NCBI GenBank assembly: GCA_943787425.1
Contig: CALSMJ010000006.1
Coordinates: 1 to 64,000, forward strand
Direction of reading: 5' to 3'
Length of the DNA: 64,000 nucleotides
Source of the DNA: an uncultured Pseudomonadales bacterium
Lineage (GTDB): Bacteria > Pseudomonadota > Gammaproteobacteria > Pseudomonadales > Azotimanducaceae
The stretch's first letter is position 1, and each line of letters begins with the position of its first letter. A program made the position numbers and the translations under genes. The notes beneath the pieces were generated by a model. It was not told the origin of the DNA. It saw only the letters and a program-made list of their open reading frames with translations, and did no database searches. This document shows, piece after piece, positions 33,064 to 41,899 of this stretch.

Positions 33064-34098
33064 ATGAATGAAGAACAACAGCTGATTGGCGAGATGGCGC
33101 GCCGCATGTTGGACGACCATTGCGGTCCCGCCGTCGTTGACGCAGCAGAGCAGGGCGATTACCCCTCGGCGCTATGGACGCTGCTGGTTGACAATGGCCT
33201 CACAACGCTTGGTATTGATGAAGCGCTCGGCGGCGCGGGTGGCACGTTTGGCGATGCCCTAGTTGTGTTGCGAGAAGCGGGTCGAAAAGCCGCGCCCCTC
33301 CCGCTGGCAGAAACGCTGCTTGCGGGACAATTATTGTCAAGCCTTGAACAGCGGTTGCCTACGGGCCCGATGTGTTTCGTACAAGGTGATGTGAGCCTGA
33401 ATGAATCGGGTCAATTGCAAGGGTCGGTGCACGGCGTCAAATTTGCCCGACATTGCCAAACGCTCTTAGTTGCTGCGCGGCGCGGCGAGGACCCAGTGAT
33501 TTGCCACATTCCAGCGGCAACGGTTGCGGTCACGCAAGGCAAGGATCTCGCGGGTGAACCCAGTGATGATCTTGATTTGTTTGTCCAGGTTCAACCCCAG
33601 GCCTGCTTTGACATTGATGAGGCGAAGCTCGATGCCGTGTTGGTTTGGGGCGCGGCAATGCGGTCTGTCATGATGGCAGGCGCCTTGGAAGAAGCGCTAG
33701 GGGCAACGGTTGGCTACGCACTGGAGCGCAAACAGTTTGGTAAGGCCATCGCGAAATTCCAGGCGATTCAGCAACAGTTAGCGGTGTTTGCAACGCAGGT
33801 TGCAGCGAGTACTCGGGCGGCTGAGACGCTTATGGTTCAATCTGAGATTGCCAGTATCGATGTGGCCATCGCCAAAGCCCGTATTGGTGAGGCCGCAGGT
33901 ATTTGCGCCGAGATCGCGCATCAGGTACATGGCGCGATTGGCTATACCCGAGATCACCGGCTCAACCATCTCACCCGACGCTTATGGGCCTGGCGTGATG
34001 CGTTTGGCAATGAGGCCTATTGGCAGGAGCGTCTTGGCCGCACCTTGTTGGTAGAGGACTCCGGGGATCTCTGGCAGCAGATCACAGCGCTTGGTTAG
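33064..34098 (+). CDS. Acyl-CoA dehydrogenase small subunit
   Basis: A 344-residue acyl-CoA dehydrogenase-like flavoprotein. It has the N-terminal helices, GLTTLGIDEALGGAGGTFGDALVVLREAGRKAAPLP, and the C-domain YALERKQFGKAIAKFQAIQQQLAVFA with end segment QVHGAIGYTRDHRLNHLTRRLW. Small subunits of this kind often lack part of the active site and pair with a larger one, here the gene four bases upstream. It would oxidise a bulky or medium-chain acyl-CoA and deliver electrons to ETF. GAGGTAG before the ATG is the ribosome site. No terminator was identified in the following 200 bases. Confidence 0.9.
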   Translation: MNEEQQLIGEMARRMLDDHCGPAVVDAAEQGDYPSALWTLLVDNGLTTLGIDEALGGAGGTFGDALVVLREAGRKAAPLPLAETLLAGQLLSSLEQRLPTGPMCFVQGDVSLNESGQLQGSVHGVKFARHCQTLLVAARRGEDPVICHIPAATVAVTQGKDLAGEPSDDLDLFVQVQPQACFDIDEAKLDAVLVWGAAMRSVMMAGALEEALGATVGYALERKQFGKAIAKFQAIQQQLAVFATQVAASTRAAETLMVQSEIASIDVAIAKARIGEAAGICAEIAHQVHGAIGYTRDHRLNHLTRRLWAWRDAFGNEAYWQERLGRTLLVEDSGDLWQQITALG

Positions 34099-34299
34099 GA
34101 TGTTCAATGGGATGAGATGCCGAAACGCATAGAAGCCTGATGCGTGTCAGCAGGGATGCAACGGAACCGTTTAGGGGTGATTGCCAGCTGAAGGCGCGCG
34201 CTGGTAAATCCGAGAGCGCGTTTGGATTCTGCAGTCGGGACGCCGTCAGGGCAGGGGGCAAATTAGACCATCGCGTTAGAACCGGGTTATACGAGTGTT

Positions 34300-35208
34300 T
34301 TAAGCGGACTTTAAAGAGAAATCCGACGCGGTGCTCACGGGCTGGGTGCTGATCACAATGCCTTGGTCAATCAGTCGAATCATCGCGCTTAAGACGGACC
34401 GCTCGGCGGCGGGGAACATTCTCGGATCCGTGGTCGTGTACATCACGGGTACCATGTCCGGGATCCGGCTCAGTCCATCCTGTAAACACGCCAGTATCTG
34501 TTGCTCGCGCTCGAGCCGATGATCAATAAAAGCTTGCACGAAGGGCTGAACCTCGCGAATGGCGGTGCCGTGGGTTGGCCAGTAAATCTGATCGTCCCGT
34601 TGCTGCAGTTTTTCAAGGCTTGCCATGTAGGCCGTCATATCGCCATCGGGAGGGCCAATAACGCTGGTTGACCAGCCCATGACATGATCTCCCGTGAAGA
34701 GGGCCTTTTCCTCCTTGAGCGCGAAGCACATATGGTTGGAGGTATGCCCTGGGGTGTATACGCATTCAACGGTCCAGCCATCGCCTTCAATCATCTGACC
34801 ATCGTGCAGGACGTGGTCCGGCACAAAGTCCATGTCGCCGCCTTCTTCAATTGGTGTGCCAGAGGCGATTTTGCCAGCGCCATGTGGGCCATAACCATAA
34901 GTTGGCGCTTGCCAGATCTGTTTCAGGGGTGCAGCAGCAGGGGAATGGTCCATATGAGTATGCGTAATTAAAATATGGGTGACGGTTTCGCCGGCTAAGG
35001 CGTCGCGGAGTGCGGCAATGTGCTCGTCAATCATCGGACCTGGGTCAACAACGGCAACGTTGCCGTGACCGATGACATAGGTACCCGTGCCATTAAACGT
35101 AAAGCCCGATGGGTTGCGTGCCGTCATTCGGCGGACAAGGGGCGATACGGTTTCAAGCGTTGCATAAGCAAACTCGTACTCGTAAACATAAGGGATTGCT
35201 ACAGCCAT
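34300..35208 (-). CDS. MBL-fold metallo-hydrolase
   Basis: A 302-residue metallo-beta-lactamase-fold protein. The metal motif is ILITHTHMDHSPAAAPL (HxHxDH), followed by VECVYTPGHTSNHMCFAL with the next histidine and FTGDHVMGWSTSVIGPPDGD with the bridging aspartate. IYWPTHGTAI gives the last histidine. It resembles the LACTB2/glyoxalase-II-like group, which cleaves thioesters or RNA. The ATG at 35208 is chosen for the GGAGA eight bases before it; an in-frame ATG 12 bases earlier is possible. Its promoter should lie in the 126 bases to the divergent HD-GYP gene. Confidence 0.88.
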   Translation of the reverse strand: MAVAIPYVYEYEFAYATLETVSPLVRRMTARNPSGFTFNGTGTYVIGHGNVAVVDPGPMIDEHIAALRDALAGETVTHILITHTHMDHSPAAAPLKQIWQAPTYGYGPHGAGKIASGTPIEEGGDMDFVPDHVLHDGQMIEGDGWTVECVYTPGHTSNHMCFALKEEKALFTGDHVMGWSTSVIGPPDGDMTAYMASLEKLQQRDDQIYWPTHGTAIREVQPFVQAFIDHRLEREQQILACLQDGLSRIPDMVPVMYTTTDPRMFPAAERSVLSAMIRLIDQGIVISTQPVSTASDFSLKSA

Positions 35209-35334
35209 AGGGGTCTCCATCTGAAGGCAAAGCATACCAGAAACGTTATCTTGGTATTGGATGCGATACCTTTTGCATTTTGCAGCAAATTGTCCATTAT
35301 TGGGCGTAAGGATTAATGGGCAAATGAGGAAGCT

Positions 35335-37101
35335 ATGACCACAGATTCAACGTCAGCGAATCGTTTAATCGAAATCGGTATCGCGCTCTCGGCAGAAAAA
35401 GACACGACAGTCTTGATGGAAAAAATTCTGCTGGAAGCAATGGATATCTCGCAAGCCGATGGCGGGACCCTGTACCTGCGCGATGAAGACTTCTTAAAAT
35501 TCGAGATTGTACGGACCAACTCGCTCGAGATTGCGCAAGGCGGCACCACCGGTGGTGAAGTGACCTTGCCGCCGATGGCACTCAAAAATGCAGAAGGCTT
35601 GCCCAACACGCACAATATCGTGACCTATGCCGCCAACGAGGGCAAAACGGTGAACATCCCAGATGTCTATCTATCGGATGATTTCGATTTTACAGGTACT
35701 AAGAAATTTGATGAGGCCTTTGGATTTAAAGGATTTCGCTCAACGTCGTTTCTCACAGTGCCCATGAAAAATAACGCCGATGAGGTGATCGGGGTGTTGC
35801 AGTTGCTGAATCGAACGGATCCCGAAACAAAAGAAGTCGGTCCATTTGACGGCGGAATTCAGCCAATTATTGAAGCGCTGGCGTCCCAAGCCGCGGTAGC
35901 CTTGGACAATGCCACCTTGCTGAAGGAAATGACCGAATTGCAGCAGGCGTTTATTCAGTTGTTGGCAAATGCGCTCGATGCGAAGTCGCCTTACACCGGG
36001 GGGCATTGCCAGCGCGTACCAGAACTTGCGCAAATGTTGACCGAGGCGGCGAATGCCGAAACCACCGGCGTATTCAAAGATTTTAATCTATCCGAAGAGG
36101 ACCGCTATGAACTGTATGTGGCGTCTTGGATGCATGACTGCGGCAAGGTCGTCACCCCTGAGTATGTCGTTGATAAATCCACCAAGCTCGAAACCATCAC
36201 CGATCGCATTCACGAGATTCGAGTGCGGTTCGAGGTGCTCAAGCGCGATGCCGAGATTGACTGTTTGAAAGCGATTATTGCTGGCGGCGATGCGGCGGCG
36301 TTACAGGCTGCGCTGACAGAACGGCTTGCTGAAATTGATGCGGACTTTTACTTTATTGCAGAGACGAACGTCGGCGGCGAGTTTTTGGATGACGATGCGA
36401 AAGCCCGGGTGAAGGCCATCGCGGAACAAACCTGGACGCGGACCTTGAACAATCGAGTGGGCATCTCAATTGAGGAGCGCAAACGCTTTGAGCGAACGCC
36501 GGCGCCAGACTTGCCGGTTGTTGAGCAGCTCTTAATGGATCGCGACGACCATCTTATTCCCTATGAGGTTCAACCGTTTAGTGCAGACCCTGATAACCCC
36601 TATGGTTTTAAGGTAGATGTGCCCGAGTATAAATTTAATAAAGGCGAGGTGTATAACCTGAGCATTTCGCGTGGCACGCTGACCAATGAAGAACGCTTCA
36701 TTATTAACGATCACATTGTGCAAACGGCAGTCATGCTCGAAAACCTGCCGCTGCCTAAGGCGCTCAGACGAGTACCAGAGATCGCCTGTGGTCATCATGA
36801 AAAGATCGATGGTACCGGTTATCCGCGAAAACTCACTGGCGATCAAATGTCGGTGCAAGCGCGGGTTATGGCCATCGCGGATGTGTTTGAAGCCCTGACC
36901 GCAGCAGATCGACCCTACAAGGATCGAAAGACACTCTCACAAAGTCTTCGCATTATGTCCTTCATGGCAAAAGACAATCACATGGATCGAGATTTGTACC
37001 ATCTCTTCCTCGACAGCGGGGTTTATCGCGATTACGCCGACAAGTTCCTGCTTGAAGACCAAATTGATGAGGTGGATATCGAGGAATACCGGGTCGCCTA
37101 A
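35335..37101 (+). CDS. GAF-domain HD-GYP phosphodiesterase
   Basis: A 588-residue cytosolic signalling protein. An N-terminal GAF domain (about 10-195: SQADGGTLYLRDED, FRSTSFLTVPMKN) precedes an HD-GYP domain. The metal-binding HD is YVASWMHDCGKVVTPEYVVDKS and the GYP motif is CGHHEKIDGTGYPRKLTGDQ, followed by MAIADVFEALTAADRPYKD. The two parts are separated by an unusual insert of about 170 residues (about 290-455). HD-GYP enzymes hydrolyse cyclic di-GMP, and the GAF domain probably senses a small ligand or redox state. GAGGA before the ATG is the ribosome site. Confidence 0.92.
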   Translation: MTTDSTSANRLIEIGIALSAEKDTTVLMEKILLEAMDISQADGGTLYLRDEDFLKFEIVRTNSLEIAQGGTTGGEVTLPPMALKNAEGLPNTHNIVTYAANEGKTVNIPDVYLSDDFDFTGTKKFDEAFGFKGFRSTSFLTVPMKNNADEVIGVLQLLNRTDPETKEVGPFDGGIQPIIEALASQAAVALDNATLLKEMTELQQAFIQLLANALDAKSPYTGGHCQRVPELAQMLTEAANAETTGVFKDFNLSEEDRYELYVASWMHDCGKVVTPEYVVDKSTKLETITDRIHEIRVRFEVLKRDAEIDCLKAIIAGGDAAALQAALTERLAEIDADFYFIAETNVGGEFLDDDAKARVKAIAEQTWTRTLNNRVGISIEERKRFERTPAPDLPVVEQLLMDRDDHLIPYEVQPFSADPDNPYGFKVDVPEYKFNKGEVYNLSISRGTLTNEERFIINDHIVQTAVMLENLPLPKALRRVPEIACGHHEKIDGTGYPRKLTGDQMSVQARVMAIADVFEALTAADRPYKDRKTLSQSLRIMSFMAKDNHMDRDLYHLFLDSGVYRDYADKFLLEDQIDEVDIEEYRVA

Positions 37102-37163
37102 CCTAAGCAAGCGTTGCGCGCGGTTTAAGGCCTCTAAGATTAATTAAGGCTTGATTGGCGGCA

Positions 37164-38561
37164 TTAAGAAACGGCGAAGTATCGTTGATACTCCCATAGC
37201 CCGGGGACAGGACTATCTGGGTCATTACCGGCGCGATGAAAGGTCATCCACTCATGACGCCGAGATTTAATCCAATATTCAACATCTTCTACCACCAATT
37301 CTTGTTTTAACGCCTCACAAGCATCGAGGGTTCTCGCCGCAGTCATAATGTCTGAGGGCAGGCGTTCTACACTGGCCGGAATGCCCCACGCTAGATCGGT
37401 AAATTCTGGCGGGGGTTCTCGCTTTGCCGCAAGACCCGTCAGACCGCCGGCTAAGATCGCTGCGAGGGCGTGATAAGGGTTCAAGTCGCCGGCGCCGACC
37501 CGATGCTCGATCCTCGCCGTTTTGGGTCCATCGCAGATGAGGCGAATCCCAGTTGATTTATTCTCCTCCCCCCAGGTTGCGGTGACCGGCGGCGCTGCAA
37601 ACTCGCGCAGCCGTCGATAAGAGTTCACCGACGGACACAGATAACTCACGGTTGCTGGCATGGTGGTGACCAAGCCTGCAAGCCAATGGCGTAGCAGTTG
37701 TGAACGATGAAGTGGCGCGCCTTCATCATAAAATTGCGGGTCGCCGGCGCGGAGCAGCGAGTGATGAATGTGCATGCCGTTCGAAAACCCAGGCTGCGGG
37801 TGGGCCATAAAGGTGGTCGATAAGCCGAGTTCAATGGCGGTTTCGAAAATAATCTGTTTGGTTCGGACCACGCGATCGGCCATTACCACGGGTTCGTCTG
37901 GCACTAGATTTAGTTCAATCTGTCCCATTCCGTTCTCGTCGTTCCAGGCCTCCCAGGGGATGCCATAGGCTTCTAGTCGGGTGAGGACTTGATTCATAAA
38001 GGTGACGGCCCGAAAAGAGTCCTTCAGCAGGTAGATGGTTTGCAGGGGCGAGGCGCCGATCGGGCTTAGGTTTTGATACTGCTTGCGTTCGGCGTCGTCA
38101 AAAGAATTGTCATACAAGAAAAATTCAAGCTCGAAGGTGCACTTAACGCTTAAGCCTAGGTCATCGAGTTTTTGGACCTGTTGCTTGAGCTTCGTTCTAG
38201 GGCAGAGCGAGATGGGTCGACCATCGAGGAAGGTAAAGTCGCAAATGACTTGACCCAAATCGGGGTCATGGCCGTCTGGGACCAGGGTTGATAGATCTGG
38301 GGTCAACGCAATGTCGCCCAAAACGCTGCGCCGAAAGGAATGCCAAAATCCTAAATGGGGCGTGCTTTCGCTGTCGGATCCCAATGCGACATCGGCGAGG
38401 TTATGGCCGATGGGCAAACCCTTCGTAAACTTTTCGCGGGCACAATATTTGCCCAGTGCAAAACCATCAAGATCAGTGGCCATCGTCCGAACCCGTTTGA
38501 CATGATGCCGGTCAAGCCAGGCATCGAGGTTAACCTCACCCTTAAACGCTGTGTCTGTCAT
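37164..38561 (-). CDS. Glutamine synthetase family protein
   Basis: A 465-residue ligase of the GlnA superfamily. An N-terminal beta-grasp domain (VKRVRTMATDLDGFALGKYC) leads into the catalytic barrel with SVKCTFELEFFLYD, FSNGMHIHHSLLRAG (substrate-binding histidines) and NSYRRLREFAAPPVTATWGEENKSTGIR (ATP and glutamate site). It is more like the gamma-glutamylpolyamine or gamma-glutamyl-amine synthetases than assimilatory GlnA, since no adenylylation-loop tyrosine context is visible. It would join glutamate to an amine using ATP. The ATG at 38561 overlaps the stop of the upstream unknown gene (ATGA), so the two are coupled. Confidence 0.88.
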   Translation of the reverse strand: MTDTAFKGEVNLDAWLDRHHVKRVRTMATDLDGFALGKYCAREKFTKGLPIGHNLADVALGSDSESTPHLGFWHSFRRSVLGDIALTPDLSTLVPDGHDPDLGQVICDFTFLDGRPISLCPRTKLKQQVQKLDDLGLSVKCTFELEFFLYDNSFDDAERKQYQNLSPIGASPLQTIYLLKDSFRAVTFMNQVLTRLEAYGIPWEAWNDENGMGQIELNLVPDEPVVMADRVVRTKQIIFETAIELGLSTTFMAHPQPGFSNGMHIHHSLLRAGDPQFYDEGAPLHRSQLLRHWLAGLVTTMPATVSYLCPSVNSYRRLREFAAPPVTATWGEENKSTGIRLICDGPKTARIEHRVGAGDLNPYHALAAILAGGLTGLAAKREPPPEFTDLAWGIPASVERLPSDIMTAARTLDACEALKQELVVEDVEYWIKSRRHEWMTFHRAGNDPDSPVPGLWEYQRYFAVS

Positions 38562-39190
38562 TGCAGGTCCATCCATTGGTCGGTTGTGGCATCGGTGATG
38601 ATCGCGATTGTGCGCATGCTGGCCTGGCATTGAATCCGACCTTTCAAAATATCGTCAATCAAGAGTGCGTAACCGTTGTAAAGATGACTGAGGGTTGCGG
38701 CACTACCCAGAACGAGGGCCTGCTCTGGGCCCTGACCCCAACGGTGCCGCGTGTCGGTGTCTTGGCTGTAACTTTCAATCGTAAATTCGTTCGGGTCGAG
38801 CAGGTTACTTGCGTTGTAAAAATTTTCCGCGGCGGTCTGCCAAGGCGTGAGCTTCGGCTGGAAGAGGCGCATCAGTCTGCGTTTTAGCAAGGGTTTTCGC
38901 CACGCCCCGCGGAGTTCAAAACTGAGCGGCGCGCCATTAAAGGGATCAAATTGGCCTTCAACCAAGGCGGTATCGCTTTTGCCGGCTCGCGAGATTGTGA
39001 TCCCGGTTTTAGGGTCGACCACCAGGCGCAGTTTCTGGCGCGTTTTGGTGTCTTTCACAATAAGGTTGTCAGGCAGGCCTGCCAAATAATGCCCGTCAGC
39101 TTGACGAAGGCTCGTGCGCAGAATTCTCGCGAGATTGAGCTCCATGGGCGCTGCATTAGATTGCGTCAGAACCGAAAGGGTTTGTGCCAT
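38558..39190 (-). CDS. Unknown protein coupled to the glutamine synthetase-like gene
   Basis: A 210-residue cytosolic protein I do not recognise. Visible parts are a beta-rich N-half (LIVKDTKTRQKLRLVVDPKTGITISR), a central basic helix (AWRKPLLKRRLMRLFQP) and a C-terminal segment ALVLGSAATLSHLYNGYALLIDDILKGRIQ. The last part faintly recalls small ligand-binding folds such as SCP2, but this is too weak to assign. The four-base overlap with the synthetase gene says they are made together, so it may supply or bind that enzyme's amine substrate (inference). The start overlaps no other gene; the gap to ribBX is 40 bases. Confidence 0.7.
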   Translation of the reverse strand: MAQTLSVLTQSNAAPMELNLARILRTSLRQADGHYLAGLPDNLIVKDTKTRQKLRLVVDPKTGITISRAGKSDTALVEGQFDPFNGAPLSFELRGAWRKPLLKRRLMRLFQPKLTPWQTAAENFYNASNLLDPNEFTIESYSQDTDTRHRWGQGPEQALVLGSAATLSHLYNGYALLIDDILKGRIQCQASMRTIAIITDATTDQWMDLQ

Positions 39191-39230
39191 GGATTATTTG
39201 CCCGCCAGAGGTTTCTTGCTCATAAGAAGC

Positions 39231-40343
39231 TCATTCTGCTTCAATAAACTCGACGACTTCAAGGCCAAATCCGGACAAAGCGTTGTACCGAGAAGGACTT
39301 GATAATAGCCGCATTTTGCCAACACCGAGCGCGCGCAGGATTTGAGAGCCGGCGCCGATGACGCGATAGACACCAGACTCAGCGACCGACCGGTCGGCCG
39401 CAGGAATGTCCGGAAACGATTGAATCTGCGCCAGCTCTTGATCGGTTTGATGGGGTTGGCCAACGATTACAAGGACGCCTTGATCCGCCTCTGCAATGGC
39501 TGCGAGCGCATCTTTCGTCGACCAGGATTGCTTGAAGCCAGGGCGGGTTGCGCCCAAAATGTCGCGTAAGGTGTTGATCGTTTGCACCCGAACCAGGCAG
39601 GGGCTGTCCGCGCGGATGGTGCCTTTGGTCAGGGCCATATGAATCGCGTCAGAGGTCGTGTCGCGATAAGTGTGCAGTTGAAAGGTGCCGGCTTCGGTAT
39701 CAACATCGCGCACATCGATTTCATTAACCGTCTTGTCATTTAAAACTCGGTACTCGATGAGATCTGCTATGGTGCCGATCCGGATCCCATGTTTCTTCGC
39801 GAAAACTTCCAGCTCCGGCCGTTGGGCCATGGTGCCGTCTTCATTCATAACTTCAACAATGACGGACGCGGGTTCGTATCCGGCCATGCGCGCGAGATCG
39901 CAACCGGCTTCGGTATGGCCGGCACGACTGAGCACGCCGCCGCGGTTGGCGATGAGCGGGAAAATATGGCCAGGCATCACGATATCATTGGGGCTGGCGT
40001 TCTTGGCAACGGCCGTCCGCACGGTTCGCGCTCGGTCGGCCGCCGAGATGCCGGTTGTGATGCCATCAGCCGCTTCGATCGAGACGGTAAAGTTGGTTTC
40101 GTGCTGAGAGTTATTATTGTCAACCATAAGGGGCAGTTGTAACTGCGCTGCTCTGGATTCGGTGACGGTGAGACAGATAAGGCCGCAGGCTTCGCGCGCA
40201 AAAAAGGTTATGTGGGCGGGGGTGACAACTTCTGCGGCAATCACCAAGTCACCCTCATTTTCTCGATCTTCGTCATCCAGAATCAGAACCATTTTGCCTT
40301 GCCGGAAGTCTTCAAGAATCTCGGCGGTCGTGTTGAGTTTCAC
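39231..40343 (-). CDS. ribB: 3,4-dihydroxy-2-butanone-4-phosphate synthase with degenerate RibA half (RibBX)
   Basis: A 370-residue protein. Residues 1-200 are a complete RibB domain: [21 protein letters not shown], the Thr/Ser and Arg positions, and [25 protein letters not shown]. It converts ribulose 5-phosphate to the four-carbon riboflavin precursor. Residues 205-370 align with GTP cyclohydrolase II, but the zinc cysteines (C-x10-C-x-C) are absent; that region reads [23 protein letters not shown]. So only the RibB activity is expected, as in the RibBX proteins known from other Gammaproteobacteria. It starts with GTG after AGGAG. No FMN riboswitch fits in the 103-base gap to the divergent glcD. 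Confidence 0.9.
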   Translation of the reverse strand: MKLNTTAEILEDFRQGKMVLILDDEDRENEGDLVIAAEVVTPAHITFFAREACGLICLTVTESRAAQLQLPLMVDNNNSQHETNFTVSIEAADGITTGISAADRARTVRTAVAKNASPNDIVMPGHIFPLIANRGGVLSRAGHTEAGCDLARMAGYEPASVIVEVMNEDGTMAQRPELEVFAKKHGIRIGTIADLIEYRVLNDKTVNEIDVRDVDTEAGTFQLHTYRDTTSDAIHMALTKGTIRADSPCLVRVQTINTLRDILGATRPGFKQSWSTKDALAAIAEADQGVLVIVGQPHQTDQELAQIQSFPDIPAADRSVAESGVYRVIGAGSQILRALGVGKMRLLSSPSRYNALSGFGLEVVEFIEAE

Positions 40344-40413
40344 ATTACGCTCCTAATTAAGCCGTCAGTATATCCCAGAGCGCGGTTCGCTGGGTCTTTG
40401 AAGCGGTTGGCCC

Positions 40414-40419
40414 TATAAT
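40414..40419 (+). promoter_or_regulatory. Candidate -10 box for glcDEF
   Basis: A perfect TATAAT lies 28 bases before the glcD ATG, with TGGGTC as a weak -35 at 17-base spacing. It fits the short divergent gap to ribBX and would give a leader of about 20 bases. Confidence 0.45.
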
Positions 40420-40446
40420 GCCTTATTGCACAGATTGTGAGTCAGC

Positions 40447-41898
40447 ATGCTTTCAGAGGCTATCACACGCAGTTTACGTCAAATCGATGACCTGGAGTTG
40501 ATCGAGGATCCCAGTCGGCGGCGGGTCTACGAAAGCGATGGGTTGACGGCGATTGCGCAGGTTCCGCCGCTGGTTGCGCTGCCCAATTCTTTGCAAGCCT
40601 TGCAAGAGACCCTGCAGCTTTGTCATGCCCATGGCGTTGCAATGGTGGCGCGTGGGGCCGGCACGGGCCTGTCGGGTGGGGCAACGCCCTTGGCCGATGG
40701 GCTGCTGATTGGGCTGGCGAAATTCAATCGTATTTTAGACATCGACCCGATCAAAATGACGGCGCGGGTTGAACCGGGTGTTACGAATCTTGCAATTTCA
40801 AAAGCGGTTGCGAGCGCGGGTTTATTCTATGCCCCGGACCCGTCCTCTCAGATCGCCTGCACGATTGGTGGTAACGTCGCCGAGAATTCCGGTGGCGTGC
40901 ATTGTTTAAAGTATGGGTTAACCCTGCACAACGTCTGCGCCTTAAAAATGATGCTGGCCGACGGCGAAGTGCTGAGTCTTGGCGGCACCGGTCTTTGGGA
41001 AGATGGTCTCGACCTGCTTGCGCTCTTGCATGGCTCGGAAGGGCTGCTTGGGGTTGTGATTGAGGTCACTGTTGCGCTCCGGCCCCTGCCTGAGGCCGTA
41101 ACCGTGTTGATGGCGGGGTTTGGCGACACCAAGGCGGCTGCGAATGCGGTGAGTGCCGTGATTCAAGCCGGCGTGCTGCCGGCGGGCCTTGAGATGATGG
41201 ACCGGTTGGCGATACAGGCCGCTGAAGATTTCGTGCACGCGGGCTATCCCTGCGAGGCCGAAGCCTTGCTGCTGTGCGAACTCGATGGTAGCGGGGCGGA
41301 AATTGCAGCCCTCAGCGCGGCAGTTCAAGCCGTGCTGCAAGCGGCCGGGGCGCAATCCTTGGTTGAAGCCAGCGATGCCGCGGCTCGCGCCCGGTTGTGG
41401 TTGGGCCGTAAAGCGGCGTTTCCTGCGGTGGGCCGCATCGCGCCGGACTACTACTGTATGGATGGCACGATTCCTCGGCGGCATTTGGCCGAGGTGTTGG
41501 CCGCGATTGCGGATCGATCAACGCATTACGAGTTACCCGTGGCCAATGTGTTTCACGCCGGGGACGGCAATTTACACCCGCTGATTTTATACGACGCCAA
41601 TGATTCGGATCAGTTCCAGCGGGCTGAGGCCTTTGGCGCCGATGTCCTAACGATCTGCTTACGCTTTGGCGGCACTATAACCGGTGAGCATGGTGTGGGT
41701 TTAGAGAAAATCGACCAAATGTGCGCGCAATTCACAACCCTCGAGCTGGCGGTTTTTCACGCAGTGAAGGCGGCGTTTGATCCGTCCGGATTGCTCAATC
41801 CCGGTAAAGCCATACCAACACTCAATCGATGCGCGGAATTTGGCGCGATGCATGTCCATCAGGGCGCGGCAAAGCATCCATCGTTGCCGAGGTTTTAA
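40447..41898 (+). CDS. glcD: Glycolate oxidase subunit GlcD
   Basis: A 483-residue FAD-binding subunit. The PCMH-type FAD domain has VARGAGTGLSGGATPLADGLLIGL, RVEPGVTNLAISKAVAS and CTIGGNVAENSGGVHCLKYG. The C-domain has YYCMDGTIPRRHLAEVL, NVFHAGDGNLHPLIL and ITGEHGVGLEKIDQM. With GlcE and GlcF it oxidises glycolate (or a related 2-hydroxyacid such as D-lactate) to the 2-oxoacid and feeds electrons to the respiratory chain. It is first in a glcDEF operon and sits one base before glcE. No glcC regulator or glcG/glcB gene is adjacent. Confidence 0.93.
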   Translation: MLSEAITRSLRQIDDLELIEDPSRRRVYESDGLTAIAQVPPLVALPNSLQALQETLQLCHAHGVAMVARGAGTGLSGGATPLADGLLIGLAKFNRILDIDPIKMTARVEPGVTNLAISKAVASAGLFYAPDPSSQIACTIGGNVAENSGGVHCLKYGLTLHNVCALKMMLADGEVLSLGGTGLWEDGLDLLALLHGSEGLLGVVIEVTVALRPLPEAVTVLMAGFGDTKAAANAVSAVIQAGVLPAGLEMMDRLAIQAAEDFVHAGYPCEAEALLLCELDGSGAEIAALSAAVQAVLQAAGAQSLVEASDAAARARLWLGRKAAFPAVGRIAPDYYCMDGTIPRRHLAEVLAAIADRSTHYELPVANVFHAGDGNLHPLILYDANDSDQFQRAEAFGADVLTICLRFGGTITGEHGVGLEKIDQMCAQFTTLELAVFHAVKAAFDPSGLLNPGKAIPTLNRCAEFGAMHVHQGAAKHPSLPRF

Positions 41899-41899
41899 A

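Noticed and set aside
40344..40446. FMN riboswitch upstream of ribBX
   Set aside because: The gap is only 103 bases, shared with the divergent glcD, and no RFN-like conserved segments are present.
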